Shown: piece after piece, positions 36,328 to 44,650 of the stretch
Numbering within the stretch: the stretch's first letter is position 1
Layout: each line of letters begins with the position of its first letter
Origin: Cellulomonas sp.
Lineage (GTDB): Bacteria > Actinomycetota > Actinomycetes > Actinomycetales > Cellulomonadaceae
Assembly: GCF_017744555.1 (NCBI RefSeq)
Contig: NZ_JAGIBD010000014.1
Location: forward strand, 1 to 64,000
Direction: 5' to 3'
Length of the DNA stretch: 64,000 nucleotides
Program-made: the position numbers and the translations under genes
The notes under the pieces: generated by a model
The model's database searches: none
What the model saw: the letters and a program-made list of their open reading frames with translations, nothing else
Told to the model about the DNA's origin: nothing

Positions 36328-36912
36328 TCACCTGTGCGACGCGTCTCGCCTCACCGCGGCCACCGCGCGCCGTCGACGGTCCGCGAGCAGCTCGGGGTCG
36401 GGGGAGCGCCCGGTGACCGCGAGCAGCAGATCGAGGCCCAGCAGGTCACCGAGGAACCGCTGCACCGCTGCGGACGTCCGGTCCGGGTCGCCGGTGGTCC
36501 CGGCGGCGTCCGCGACGGCCGGTGCGACCGTGCGCGCGATCCGCTGCACCACCGCCTCGTCGAAGATCTGGCTGACGTCGGGGTGGGAGCGGGCCTCGCC
36601 GAGGACGAATGCCAGGAACGTCAGGCACCGGTCGTCGTAGACGGTGTCGTGCAGCACGCGCGCGAACTCGTCGAGGTCGTGCGCGGCGGCCTCGAGCGGG
36701 GCGAGGACGATGTCGCCCTCGAGCACGAGCGCCGCGCGCACCAAGCCGGCGCCTCCGCCGAAGAACCGGGTGATCGTCGTCTTCGACGCGCCGGCCGCGC
36801 GCGCGACGTCGTCGACGCTCACCGCACGGAAGCCGCGCTCGGCGTAGAGACCGAGCGCGACCTCCGTGATCTCGGCTCGGCGCGGGCTACCTCGCGACGC
36901 CGATCCCCGCAC
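36328..36912 (-). CDS. TetR family transcriptional regulator
   Basis: This is a 194-residue repressor. The N-terminal helix-turn-helix is ALGLYAERGFRAVSVDDVAR followed by AAGASKTTITRFFGG (residues about 19-53); the C-terminal ligand-binding half is family-typical in length. It starts 26 bp inside the end of the upstream redoxin gene, so both are one transcript. The palindrome upstream of the redoxin gene is its probable operator, giving negative autoregulation. Confidence 0.88.
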   Translation of the reverse strand: MRGSASRGSPRRAEITEVALGLYAERGFRAVSVDDVARAAGASKTTITRFFGGGAGLVRAALVLEGDIVLAPLEAAAHDLDEFARVLHDTVYDDRCLTFLAFVLGEARSHPDVSQIFDEAVVQRIARTVAPAVADAAGTTGDPDRTSAAVQRFLGDLLGLDLLLAVTGRSPDPELLADRRRRAVAAVRRDASHR

Positions 36913-37726
36913 TGTCGATGACCTCCAGGAACGTCGAGGGCACGGGACGGACCCGGTGGTCGTCCGAGTGCTGGAGCCAGACGACCCGGCCGGACGCGTC
37001 GGTGATGACGACGGTGGGCACCACCGTGTCCCCGTCCGTGCCGGCGCCGAGAGCCAGGGGGACGCCGCCGGGCTGGACGAGGTCGAGCGTACGTGCCGCC
37101 GCGCCGTGGGGGTCGACGTAGAACGTCATCGGCACGTCGAAGCGAGTCGCGAGCTCGGCCGTGTCGTGTGCGGGCTGCGGGCTGACGAGCGCGACCTTGA
37201 CGCCCCGCCGGTCGAGCTCGCGGTACTGCTCCGCCAGGCTGCGCACCTGGGCGACGCAGAAGGGGCACCACGAGCCGCGGTAGAACAGGATGACGCGCGG
37301 CTCGCCGACGAGGTCGGCCGACGTCGCGGGGGTGCCGTCGGCGTGCTGCAGCGGGAAGTCAGGGAGCGGGTCGCCGACGGCGAGCGTCGGGGCGGGGCGG
37401 TGCTGCCGCGTGTACCACCGCTGGTAGCCGAGCAGCGCGGCGGTCGCGGCCAGCGAGAGTGCGCCGGCGACCGCGCTCCTCGTGAGGAGGACCGACGCCA
37501 CCGCGGCGGTCCCGGACAGGCCCAGCGTGACCGTGTCGACGGTGCGGGGATGCCGAGGGACGTGCAGCTTCGCGCCGGCGATCGCGGCGGCTGTCACCAG
37601 CCATGCGCCGGCGACGGAGAGCCATGCGGGGTCGCCGGCGACGGCGTGCCACAGAGCGGCGACCAGGACGACGACGGTGAGTGCGGCGACTGCGTCGACG
37701 TAGCCGCGGCGGACGGTGCGGGACAT
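36887..37726 (-). CDS. Membrane-anchored peroxiredoxin/thioredoxin-like protein
   Basis: This 279-residue protein joins four N-terminal transmembrane helices (residues about 10-100) to a thioredoxin-fold AhpC/TSA-like domain. The redox motif is GSWCPFCVAQVRSLAEQY, with Cys residues near 151 and 154; PTVVITDASGRVVWLQHSDD gives the conserved cis-Pro and later strand. It may reduce disulfides or peroxides at the membrane. The ATG at 37726 has GGAGGAG upstream. It is the first gene of an operon with tetR. Confidence 0.8.
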   Translation of the reverse strand: MSRTVRRGYVDAVAALTVVVLVAALWHAVAGDPAWLSVAGAWLVTAAAIAGAKLHVPRHPRTVDTVTLGLSGTAAVASVLLTRSAVAGALSLAATAALLGYQRWYTRQHRPAPTLAVGDPLPDFPLQHADGTPATSADLVGEPRVILFYRGSWCPFCVAQVRSLAEQYRELDRRGVKVALVSPQPAHDTAELATRFDVPMTFYVDPHGAAARTLDLVQPGGVPLALGAGTDGDTVVPTVVITDASGRVVWLQHSDDHRVRPVPSTFLEVIDSAGIGVAR

Positions 37727-37741
37727 GTGGGCTCCTCCTGA

Positions 37742-37770
37742 AGTGTACGTGCTCGTACACCTCGGCCCAA
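37742..37770 (-). promoter_or_regulatory. Promoter and TetR-type operator of the redoxin-tetR operon
   Basis: On the minus strand TTGGGC and TACACT are separated by 17 nt. The palindrome GTGTACG-TGCT-CGTACAC (37743-37760) lies between them and overlaps the -10 element. Binding of a dimeric TetR protein here would block RNA polymerase. Confidence 0.65.
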
Positions 37771-37811
37771 GGCGCGCCCGACCGTGGCTATTCCCCCGTC
37801 TCGCCGAGCGG

Positions 37812-38006
37812 TTACAGGTCGCAGTCGCACAAGACGCTGTACTCGACGACCTGGTCACCCTCCTCAGGTCGGGCCCACGCCTCGGCCTCTTCGGGGGAGG
37901 CGAAGCGGCGGCCAGCCAGCCGACCGTTCGCGAGAAGCACACCGACCTCGATCTGCGTCCGAGGGTCGTCCGGGTCGCCCTCGATCCATCTCTTCCGCTC
38001 TGCCAT
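37812..38006 (-). CDS. Small acidic hypothetical protein
   Basis: This 64-residue protein begins MAERKRWIEGDPDDPRTQIE and ends with a Cys/Asp tail (VLCDCDL). The middle reads GRRFASPEEAEAWARPEEGD, rich in Glu and Ala. An in-frame ATG at 38036 would add ten residues. I do not recognise the family. It lies between the redoxin promoter and the glycosidase promoter region. Confidence 0.55.
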   Translation of the reverse strand: MAERKRWIEGDPDDPRTQIEVGVLLANGRLAGRRFASPEEAEAWARPEEGDQVVEYSVLCDCDL

Positions 38007-38189
38007 GAGGCCCCCGTCGGTCGTCGGTGCACTCATCGTGCGCGTCACCCCTCGGGCGGGCAACGCGGCGCGGCGTCGACCATCGGGCTCCGCGATGCCA
38101 TGGGCGGGCTCGACGACGGCGACCACCGAGCCTGCCGACGGCGTCGCGCGGGTTTGCCGGTCCGAACCGTTTCAGGCGGGGGTCGACCG

Positions 38190-38302
38190 TTGACATGCCG
38201 GTCCACGGGACAACTACAGTGCCGAAAACGCTTTCGGCACTGTTTCGTCAGTCCACGACGATGCGGCATCTACCTGCCTGTGCAGCCCGAAAGCATTTTC
38301 GG
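38190..38302 (+). promoter_or_regulatory. Promoter with two LacI-type operators upstream of the secreted glycosidase
   Basis: TTGACA (38190-38195) and TACAGT (38215-38220) may form a promoter with a long 19-nt spacer. Two palindromes share the core CCGAAA-N4-TTTCGG: one with 10-bp arms AGTGCCGAAA and TTTCGGCACT (38218-38241) and one at 38287-38302. Their centres are 65 bp apart. This is typical of LacI-family sugar repressors in actinobacteria, which often control glycoside hydrolases. Confidence 0.6.
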
Positions 38303-38380
38303 AGGGCACCGCACTCCTGGCGGCGCCCCCAGCACCGGCCACGGCACGACGACGTGCCGACGACAGAGGGGACGATCACC

Positions 38381-40114
38381 ATGAGACCACCCACCTCGGC
38401 CCGGGGACGCCGACGCGTCGCGACGGCGGTCGTCGCCGTGACCGTCGGGCTCGCCCTCGCGGGCACAGGGACGACGTCGGCGTCGGCGGCGACGGCCTCC
38501 ACGACGCTCGTCGTCAACGCGAACCAGGTGCTCCGGCCTGTCACGCACGTGGCGAGCGGCAGCCTCTACGGCCTCGCGAACGCGACGCAGCCGTCCGTCT
38601 CGCTCGCCCAGGCGATCAAGCCGAACACGTTCGTCCAGATGCCCGTCGGCGGCAGGCAGCAGCCGACCGGGGACATCTCCGTCGTCGCGCCGACCGCCGT
38701 CGGCGTGGGCGCGAAGCTCGTCAACCGGTTCTCCGACTACTACGCCGGCTGGCCGTACCAGTTCAGCTGGAGCACCTGGACGCCCTTCATCAGCTCGCAG
38801 GTCAACGCGATGAAGTCGTCGTCGTACTACAACAGCATCTCCGCGTACGAGCTCTGGAACGAGTCCGACAACACGTGGCAGTCGGCCAACGGCACCTACG
38901 AGGAGTTCTGGACGAGGACGTTCCGGCAGGTCCGCTCGATCGACCCGACCAAGCCGATCCAGGGGCCGAGCTTCTCGGACAACATCGGCGACATGCGGAA
39001 CTTCCTGCAGAACGCCGTCGCGACCAACACGGTGCCGGACGTCCTTGCCTGGCACGAGCTGATCAGCTCGTCGAAGATCGCCGGCGACGTGGCCGCCGTG
39101 CAGAGGATCGAGGACGAGCTCGGGATCAGCCGGAGGCCGATCGCGATCGAGGAGTACGCCGCACCGAGCGAGGTCGGCCTCCCGGGACCGCTCGTCGGGT
39201 ACATCTCGAAGTTCGAACGACTGGGCATCCGCGATGCCGAGCTGGCCTTCTGGAACCAGTCCGGCACGCTCGGTGACCTGCTCACCGGGCGCGGCGGCAG
39301 CCCGAACGCCGCGTACTGGCTCTACACCTGGTACGCGGCCATGAGCGGCTCCATGGTCGTGACCACACCACCCGCGCAGACCGGCATCGACGGGTTCGCC
39401 GCCGTCCCGTCCAGCAGGGACCAGGTCAGCGTCGTCGTCGGCAGCTGCAACGGGTCCTGCGCGGTGACGGTCAACGGCCTCGGCTCCCTGAGCCTCGGCT
39501 CCACGGTCAACGTGAAGGTCGAGCAGACGAGGTCGCTCGGGCGGACGGTCGCCTCGTCCGGGACCACCACGGTCTCGACCGCGACGTACACGCCGTCGAA
39601 CGGGTCGATCTCCGTCCCGATCACCATGGCGACCAACGATGCGTACCGCGTCACGGTCACCCCCGGCTCCGGGGGTTCGGGTTCGACGCTGTCCGGCAGC
39701 TACCGGATCACCAACGTCAACAGCGGGCTGCGGCTCGGCCCGCTGAACGCGGGCACGGCGTGGGGCACGACGGTCGTCCAGCAGGCCGCCAGCACGAGCA
39801 CGTCCCAGATCTGGACCGTGACGCCGGTGGGGAACGGGCAGTACAAGATCGTCGACCAGCTCAGTGGCCTGGTGCTCGGCATCCAGAACGCGTCGACGAG
39901 CGCAGGAGCATCCGCGCTGACCTGGGGCGACACCGGCACGGCCGACCATCTCTGGAGGCTGATCGCCGACGGGTCGGGCCGCTACAAGATCCAGAACGTC
40001 AACAGCGGGCTCCTGCTCGGCGTCACGAACATGAGCACCGCCCCAGGAGCGCAGGTGCTCCAGTGGGGGGACAACGGCACGGCCGACCACCTCTGGACGG
40101 TGAGCGCCGCCTGA
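38381..40114 (+). CDS. Secreted glycosidase-like protein with ricin-type (CBM13) domain
   Basis: This 577-residue secreted protein has an Arg-rich signal peptide ending near residue 37 (SASA-ATA). The catalytic part (about 40-330) resembles clan GH-A TIM-barrel hydrolases: SAYELWNESDN places a candidate acid/base Glu at 161, and IAIEEYAAPSE a candidate nucleophile at 257 or 258. A linker follows, then a ricin-type beta-trefoil from about 440 with repeats such as YRITNVNSGLRLG and YKIQNVNSGLLLG and QVW-like ends. It probably acts on plant or microbial polysaccharide. The exact GH family is uncertain. LacI-type operators lie upstream. Confidence 0.75.
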   Translation: MRPPTSARGRRRVATAVVAVTVGLALAGTGTTSASAATASTTLVVNANQVLRPVTHVASGSLYGLANATQPSVSLAQAIKPNTFVQMPVGGRQQPTGDISVVAPTAVGVGAKLVNRFSDYYAGWPYQFSWSTWTPFISSQVNAMKSSSYYNSISAYELWNESDNTWQSANGTYEEFWTRTFRQVRSIDPTKPIQGPSFSDNIGDMRNFLQNAVATNTVPDVLAWHELISSSKIAGDVAAVQRIEDELGISRRPIAIEEYAAPSEVGLPGPLVGYISKFERLGIRDAELAFWNQSGTLGDLLTGRGGSPNAAYWLYTWYAAMSGSMVVTTPPAQTGIDGFAAVPSSRDQVSVVVGSCNGSCAVTVNGLGSLSLGSTVNVKVEQTRSLGRTVASSGTTTVSTATYTPSNGSISVPITMATNDAYRVTVTPGSGGSGSTLSGSYRITNVNSGLRLGPLNAGTAWGTTVVQQAASTSTSQIWTVTPVGNGQYKIVDQLSGLVLGIQNASTSAGASALTWGDTGTADHLWRLIADGSGRYKIQNVNSGLLLGVTNMSTAPGAQVLQWGDNGTADHLWTVSAA

Positions 40115-40198
40115 GCAACCGCGCGGCGGTGCCGTCCGGCCGCCAGTCAGGCCACGCTGCGGGCGCCGGGAGCGTCCGCAGCATGGTCCGGCAACGCG

Positions 40199-41431
40199 TC
40201 ACCGCAGCGGGTCCAGAAGTGCCTGGCCGCGCGACGTCCACTGGACGAGCAGGACGGTGGCGTCGTCCTGCAGCTCGCCGCCCTGGTGGTCCAGGATCCG
40301 CCGGCACACCCGCCGCACCACCTCGGGAAGCGGCGTGCCGTCGGCCGCCTCACGTTCGAGGAAGTCGACGAGACGGTCGGTGCCGAACATCTGGTGCTCG
40401 TGGTCTCGCGCCTCGATGACCCCGTCGGTGTAGAGGACCACCACGTCGTCCGGCGCGAGCGGCTCCTCGGCGACCGTCGCGTGCTGCATCTCCAGCCCGA
40501 GCAGGGGCCGCTTCCCGCTGGTCAGCCGCTTGACCACGCGTCCACGACGCAGCAGCAGGGGCGGCGGGTGGCCGGCCGCGAGATAGCGGAGCCGTCCCGA
40601 GCGCAGGTCGAGGTGCCCGAGCACGCCCGTGACGAACATGCCTCCCGCGAACTCGTCCGTGACCGCGCGGTGGATCGCCTCGGTCTGGGCGAACAGACCG
40701 TGGCCCTGGCGACGTGCGTTGCGGCACGCCGCGAGCGCGGTCGAGGCGGCCAGCCCCGAGCGCACGTCGTGGCCGGTGGCGTCGAGGATCGTGAACTGCG
40801 CGGTGTCGTCGGACAGGGCGTAGTCGAACGCGTCGCCGCCGACCGCGCCGGACGGCTCGAGCCGCCCGGTGACGACGACCTTGTCGGTGCCTGCGGTGAG
40901 CGGGGGCAGGAGCTGCCAGATGAGCTCGGCCGCCACGGTCCGTGGTGCGTCGCGACGGGCGGTGTCGATGCCGTCGCCGAAGGCGTCCATGACGGACACG
41001 AGGTGCCCCAGCAGGTGCACCACGAGCCAGCAGTCATGACGGAACGCGTCGTCTCGCAGGTCGGCGGCGCGTCGGAGCTCGATCTTCAGCACGCCGAGGC
41101 GTTCGACGCCGTCGATGACCGGCATCCACAGGACCGGTGCGTCGCCGCTCGGGCCCGGCGTGGCGGACGTCGTCCGGAACGCGAGGCCGGCGACGGTGGT
41201 GTCCAGCGCGAGGTTCGGCGGGCGGTCCGCACCGGGTCGCGTCATCGGGACCAGCGTCGTCCCCGCGTAGTCCGCCAGGTAGAGGGTGCCGGTCGCACCG
41301 AGCCGGTCGAGTGCCGCGCCCACCGCGTCGGGGAGTGCGTCCGGCGGCGCGAGATGCGTGCGCTCCAGCAGCGTGGCCAGCGCCGCTGCCGCCCGGGAAC
41401 CGACCGGTGCCTGACGGCGGTCAGGATCCAT
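40199..41431 (-). CDS. GAF-domain PP2C/SpoIIE-type serine phosphatase
   Basis: This 410-residue protein has a GAF-like sensory domain (about 30-160) followed by a SpoIIE/PP2C phosphatase domain (about 180-405). Phosphatase motifs include GAVGGDAFDYAL and FTILDATGHDVRSGLAAS (metal-binding Asp residues), YLAAGHPPPLLLRRG and VVLYTDGVIEARD. Such proteins usually dephosphorylate anti-anti-sigma factors. The ATG at 41431 follows GGGAG; a GTG four codons earlier is possible. No partner sigma or anti-sigma gene is adjacent. Confidence 0.87.
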   Translation of the reverse strand: MDPDRRQAPVGSRAAAALATLLERTHLAPPDALPDAVGAALDRLGATGTLYLADYAGTTLVPMTRPGADRPPNLALDTTVAGLAFRTTSATPGPSGDAPVLWMPVIDGVERLGVLKIELRRAADLRDDAFRHDCWLVVHLLGHLVSVMDAFGDGIDTARRDAPRTVAAELIWQLLPPLTAGTDKVVVTGRLEPSGAVGGDAFDYALSDDTAQFTILDATGHDVRSGLAASTALAACRNARRQGHGLFAQTEAIHRAVTDEFAGGMFVTGVLGHLDLRSGRLRYLAAGHPPPLLLRRGRVVKRLTSGKRPLLGLEMQHATVAEEPLAPDDVVVLYTDGVIEARDHEHQMFGTDRLVDFLEREAADGTPLPEVVRRVCRRILDHQGGELQDDATVLLVQWTSRGQALLDPLR

Positions 41432-41637
41432 GTCGTCTCCCACCTCCCGTCGGACGTCCGGGCGAACCCGACGAGGTACGCCCCCTCCTCGGGGATCGTC
41501 GCACCGGCACGGCCCGGGTGCGCGCGGGCGGTCGTCGCGAGCCTGCGTCGATCCCCTGGTGGATGACCGGTGGCCGTCAGCGGATCGTCAGGTCGGACGC
41601 GGCCTGCCGCGGACACGCCCCGTGCGACGCTGGCCGG

Positions 41638-42951
41638 GTGGGCACCCCGACGCGACCGCCACCCACGCGCGGGGGCGACCGTGGGGCTGTCGTCGGCGTG
41701 GCGGTCTGGTCGCTGTGCCTCGTCGCCGCGTGGGCAGGGGGACGGTGGCTCGCGGGACGTGGCGCGGTCGTCACGTACGGCGGCGCGCCGCCGTTCCTCG
41801 GCTACCTGCACGTGCGGCTCTCGCCCGGCACGGTCGCCGCGCTGGTCCTCGCCGTGCTGGTCGCGGCATGGGGGCCGTGGTGTGCGCGCGCCGCGTCCTG
41901 GCAGGTCCTGCTGCTCGCTGCCTGGGTGACGTCCGCCGCGTTCGCAGCCTGCCTCGCGACGACGGACGGGCTGTCCGGGCTGACGACGCCGATGCGCGGC
42001 GAGCACGACTACCTCGCCGTCGTGCCGCGGGCGGCCGCCGCCCCCGGGGACTTCCTGCGGACGTTCGTCGAGAGGGCGCCCGACTATCCCGTGCACGTCC
42101 GTGGCCACCCGCCGGGCTTCCCGCTGCTGCTCGCCGGCATGGACCGCGTCGGGCTCGGCGGCGCCGGCTGGGCCGCCGCGCTGGTGATCGTGGTGGGGAC
42201 GAGCGCGGTGGTCGCGGTGGCGGTGACGATCCGCGCGCTGGCGGCGGAGGCGGGGGAGGGCGTGGTCCGGCTCGCCGCGCCCGCCACGGTCCTGGCGCCC
42301 TGGGTGCTCTGGGTCGCGACCTCGGCGGACGCGTTCTACGCCGGGGTGCTGGCGTGGGGTGTCGCTCTCCTGGCGATCGCCTCGACGAGCCGGGGGCGGT
42401 GGTGGCCGTGGGCGCTGGCGGCTGGGCTCGTGCTCGGGCTGTGCCCGTTCCTGTCCTACGGGCTGCTCCCGATGGGTGCGCTCGCCTTGGTCGTCGGCGT
42501 GTGCACCCGTCGATGGGCGCCCACGGTGGTGGCGGGTGCGGTCGTGGTCGGGAGCGTGGTCGCGTGGGCGGCGGCCGGGTTCTGGCTGCTGGACGGGCTC
42601 GCGATGACGCACACCGAGTCCACGCTCGGTCGCGCCGCGGAGCGGCCCTACCTCTACTTCGTGGTCGCGGACCTGGTGCTGATGGGTGCACTCGTGGGCC
42701 CGGCCGGGGTGGGCGGCGTCGTCGGGCTGGGCCGTCTTCCGCGGCCGGTCCGGGAGCTGGTCGGGGTGGCGCTCGGTGCCGCGCTCGTCGGGGCCCTGTC
42801 GGGGGTGGAGCGCGGCGAGGTCGAACGGATCTGGCTGCCGCTCGCGTGCTGGGTGCTGCCCGCGGCGGCGCTCGTGCCGCAGCGACGATGGCTCGTCGCG
42901 CAGGCGGCGGTGACCGTCGTCCTGCAGGTCGTCCTCGTGTCGCCGTGGTGA
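41638..42951 (+). CDS. Multi-pass membrane protein, possible GT-C type glycosyltransferase
   Basis: This 437-residue protein has about 11 hydrophobic segments and an extracytoplasmic loop near residues 110-165 containing MRGEHDYLAVVPRA and VHVRGHPPGFPLLLAGM. The Asp/Glu and the HPPG motif are reminiscent of GT-C glycosyltransferases that use lipid-linked sugars, but I cannot assign a family. The GTG at 41638 is preceded by a GACGCT hexamer at leaderless distance; longer starts are weaker. It opens a cluster of sugar-modifying genes. Confidence 0.6.
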   Translation: MGTPTRPPPTRGGDRGAVVGVAVWSLCLVAAWAGGRWLAGRGAVVTYGGAPPFLGYLHVRLSPGTVAALVLAVLVAAWGPWCARAASWQVLLLAAWVTSAAFAACLATTDGLSGLTTPMRGEHDYLAVVPRAAAAPGDFLRTFVERAPDYPVHVRGHPPGFPLLLAGMDRVGLGGAGWAAALVIVVGTSAVVAVAVTIRALAAEAGEGVVRLAAPATVLAPWVLWVATSADAFYAGVLAWGVALLAIASTSRGRWWPWALAAGLVLGLCPFLSYGLLPMGALALVVGVCTRRWAPTVVAGAVVVGSVVAWAAAGFWLLDGLAMTHTESTLGRAAERPYLYFVVADLVLMGALVGPAGVGGVVGLGRLPRPVRELVGVALGAALVGALSGVERGEVERIWLPLACWVLPAAALVPQRRWLVAQAAVTVVLQVVLVSPW

Positions 42952-43021
42952 GCACGACCGTCAGGTTGCCGTCACCGCCCGCGCCGGCTCCACGACGACC
43001 GCGCCGACCTACCGTCGACAG

Positions 43022-44173
43022 GTGGCCCGCAGTCTCGAGCTGAGATACCTGGTCCGGCCGCCGGAGCAGGGCGACTTCCGGTCGCCCGTGCACGACCCGC
43101 GGGTCGTCGCGCGCGTCGGGCTGTTCCTGGGTGCCGCGATCGTCGTCGCCTTCCTCACGGGGCTGGTCTCGCACGTCCACCAGCACCCGCTCGCGTGGCT
43201 GCCGCTGCCGCCGACGCCGGTCTGGGGGTACCGGCTCACCCAGGGCCTGCACGTCGCGGCGGGCCTGTCGGCGATCCCGCTGCTGCTGGCCAAGCTCTAC
43301 GCCGCGTACCCGGCGCTGTTCGCGCGACCCCGGGTCGGCAGCCCGCTGCACGCGCTCGAGCGGCTGTCCGTCGCGGTGCTGGTGGCGACGGCGATCTTCC
43401 AGGTCGTGACCGGTCTGCTCAACGTGTTCCAGTGGTACCCCTGGTCGTTCTCCTTCGTCCGGGTGCATCTCGCCGTCGCGTGGGTCCTGGTCGGGTCCGT
43501 GGTCGTGCACGTCGCGGTGAAGCTGCCGGTGATCGCCGACGCCTTGCGCGGGCCGGTGCTCGAGGAGGCGGGCGACGGGCCGACCCGGCGCGGGTTCCTC
43601 GCCGGCGTGGCGGTGACGGTCCTCGGGCTCACCGCGCTGACCGTCGGGCAGACCGTCCCGACGCTGGCGGGTGCCGCGCTCCTGTCGCCCCGGCAGGCAG
43701 GCGTGGGCCCGCAGGGACTGCCCGTGAACCGGACCGCTCGGGCGGCGGGCGTCGAGGCCACCGCAGCGGACCCGGGGTGGCGGCTGACGGTGGCCGCTGG
43801 TGCGCGGACGGTCGCGCTGTCGCGCTCCGAGCTGCTGGCGATGCGCCAGGTCACGGTCGAGCTGCCGATCGCGTGCGTCGAGGGCTGGAGCACGACGGCG
43901 ACCTGGCAGGGGGTCCGGATCCGTGACCTCGTCGCGCTCGTGCACGCGAATCCCGACGTCGACGTGCGCGTCGTCAGCCTCCAGCAGGCGGGCTCCTACC
44001 GGGAGTCCGTCCTCCCCGCGAGCCACGTCGCGCACCCCGACAGCGTCCTCGCGCTCCGGCTCGGCGGGGCGGACCTCGACCTGGACCACGGGTTCCCCGC
44101 CCGGCTGGTCGCGCCCGGGCGGCCGGGGGTGCTGCAGACCAAGTGGGTGGAGCGGATCGAGGTGCTCGGATGA
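43022..44173 (+). CDS. Cytochrome b561-like/molybdopterin oxidoreductase fusion (sulfite-oxidase type)
   Basis: This 383-residue protein has four or five membrane helices with His residues suited to haem b (GLHVAAGL, VRVHLAVAW, VVHVAVKLP; about residues 30-190), then a sulfite-oxidase/YedY-like molybdopterin domain from about 225. LPIACVEGWSTTATWQGVRI contains the expected Mo-ligand Cys near 287. It could pass electrons between the membrane pool and an exported substrate. TACCGT lies 6 nt before the GTG, suggesting a leaderless transcript. The next gene overlaps by four bases. Confidence 0.8.
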   Translation: MARSLELRYLVRPPEQGDFRSPVHDPRVVARVGLFLGAAIVVAFLTGLVSHVHQHPLAWLPLPPTPVWGYRLTQGLHVAAGLSAIPLLLAKLYAAYPALFARPRVGSPLHALERLSVAVLVATAIFQVVTGLLNVFQWYPWSFSFVRVHLAVAWVLVGSVVVHVAVKLPVIADALRGPVLEEAGDGPTRRGFLAGVAVTVLGLTALTVGQTVPTLAGAALLSPRQAGVGPQGLPVNRTARAAGVEATAADPGWRLTVAAGARTVALSRSELLAMRQVTVELPIACVEGWSTTATWQGVRIRDLVALVHANPDVDVRVVSLQQAGSYRESVLPASHVAHPDSVLALRLGGADLDLDHGFPARLVAPGRPGVLQTKWVERIEVLG

Positions 44174-44637
44174 CGGCGAGGTGGTCCGCCGGTCGGCTCG
44201 TGCTGCTCGGTGTCGGCGTCGGGCTCGTCGCCGCCGGCGCCGTCATCGGGCTGACGTCGATCCCGCAGCACCAGTGGCCCTCCGTCCTGGTGTGGCTCGC
44301 CGGTGGGGTCGCGGTGCACGACGCGGTCCTCGCGCCGACGGCCGTCGTCCTCGGGCTCGTCGTGCTGCCCCGGGTGCCGGCGCCGTGGCGACCCGCGCTG
44401 CGCGCCGGCGCGCTGGGTGCGGTGGTGCTCGCGCTCTTCTCCGTGGTCGTGGTGGTGGGCCACGCCGCCCGGCGGAACCCGTCCGTGGTGCCGGTGCCGC
44501 CGACCACGTCGCTGGTGGTCGCGGGTGCGCTGCTCGTCCTGGCGGTGATGGTCGGCGCCGCCGTCGGTACGGCCGCCCACCGCACGCGCCGCGCCGCCCC
44601 CGCCCCGGGGCTGCTGCCGCGCGACGACACCGACTGA
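44170..44637 (+). CDS. Small membrane protein
   Basis: This 155-residue protein has four hydrophobic helices (VLLGVGVGLVAAGAVIGL, LVVLPRV region, GAVVLALFSVVVVVGHAA, LVVAGALLVLAVMVGAAVG) and a short basic tail. The ATG overlaps the oxidoreductase stop (ATGA), so the two are coupled and may form a complex. I do not recognise the family. It ends 14 bp before a convergent gene. Confidence 0.65.
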   Translation: MTARWSAGRLVLLGVGVGLVAAGAVIGLTSIPQHQWPSVLVWLAGGVAVHDAVLAPTAVVLGLVVLPRVPAPWRPALRAGALGAVVLALFSVVVVVGHAARRNPSVVPVPPTTSLVVAGALLVLAVMVGAAVGTAAHRTRRAAPAPGLLPRDDTD

Positions 44638-44650
44638 CCGGCCGCGCCGA

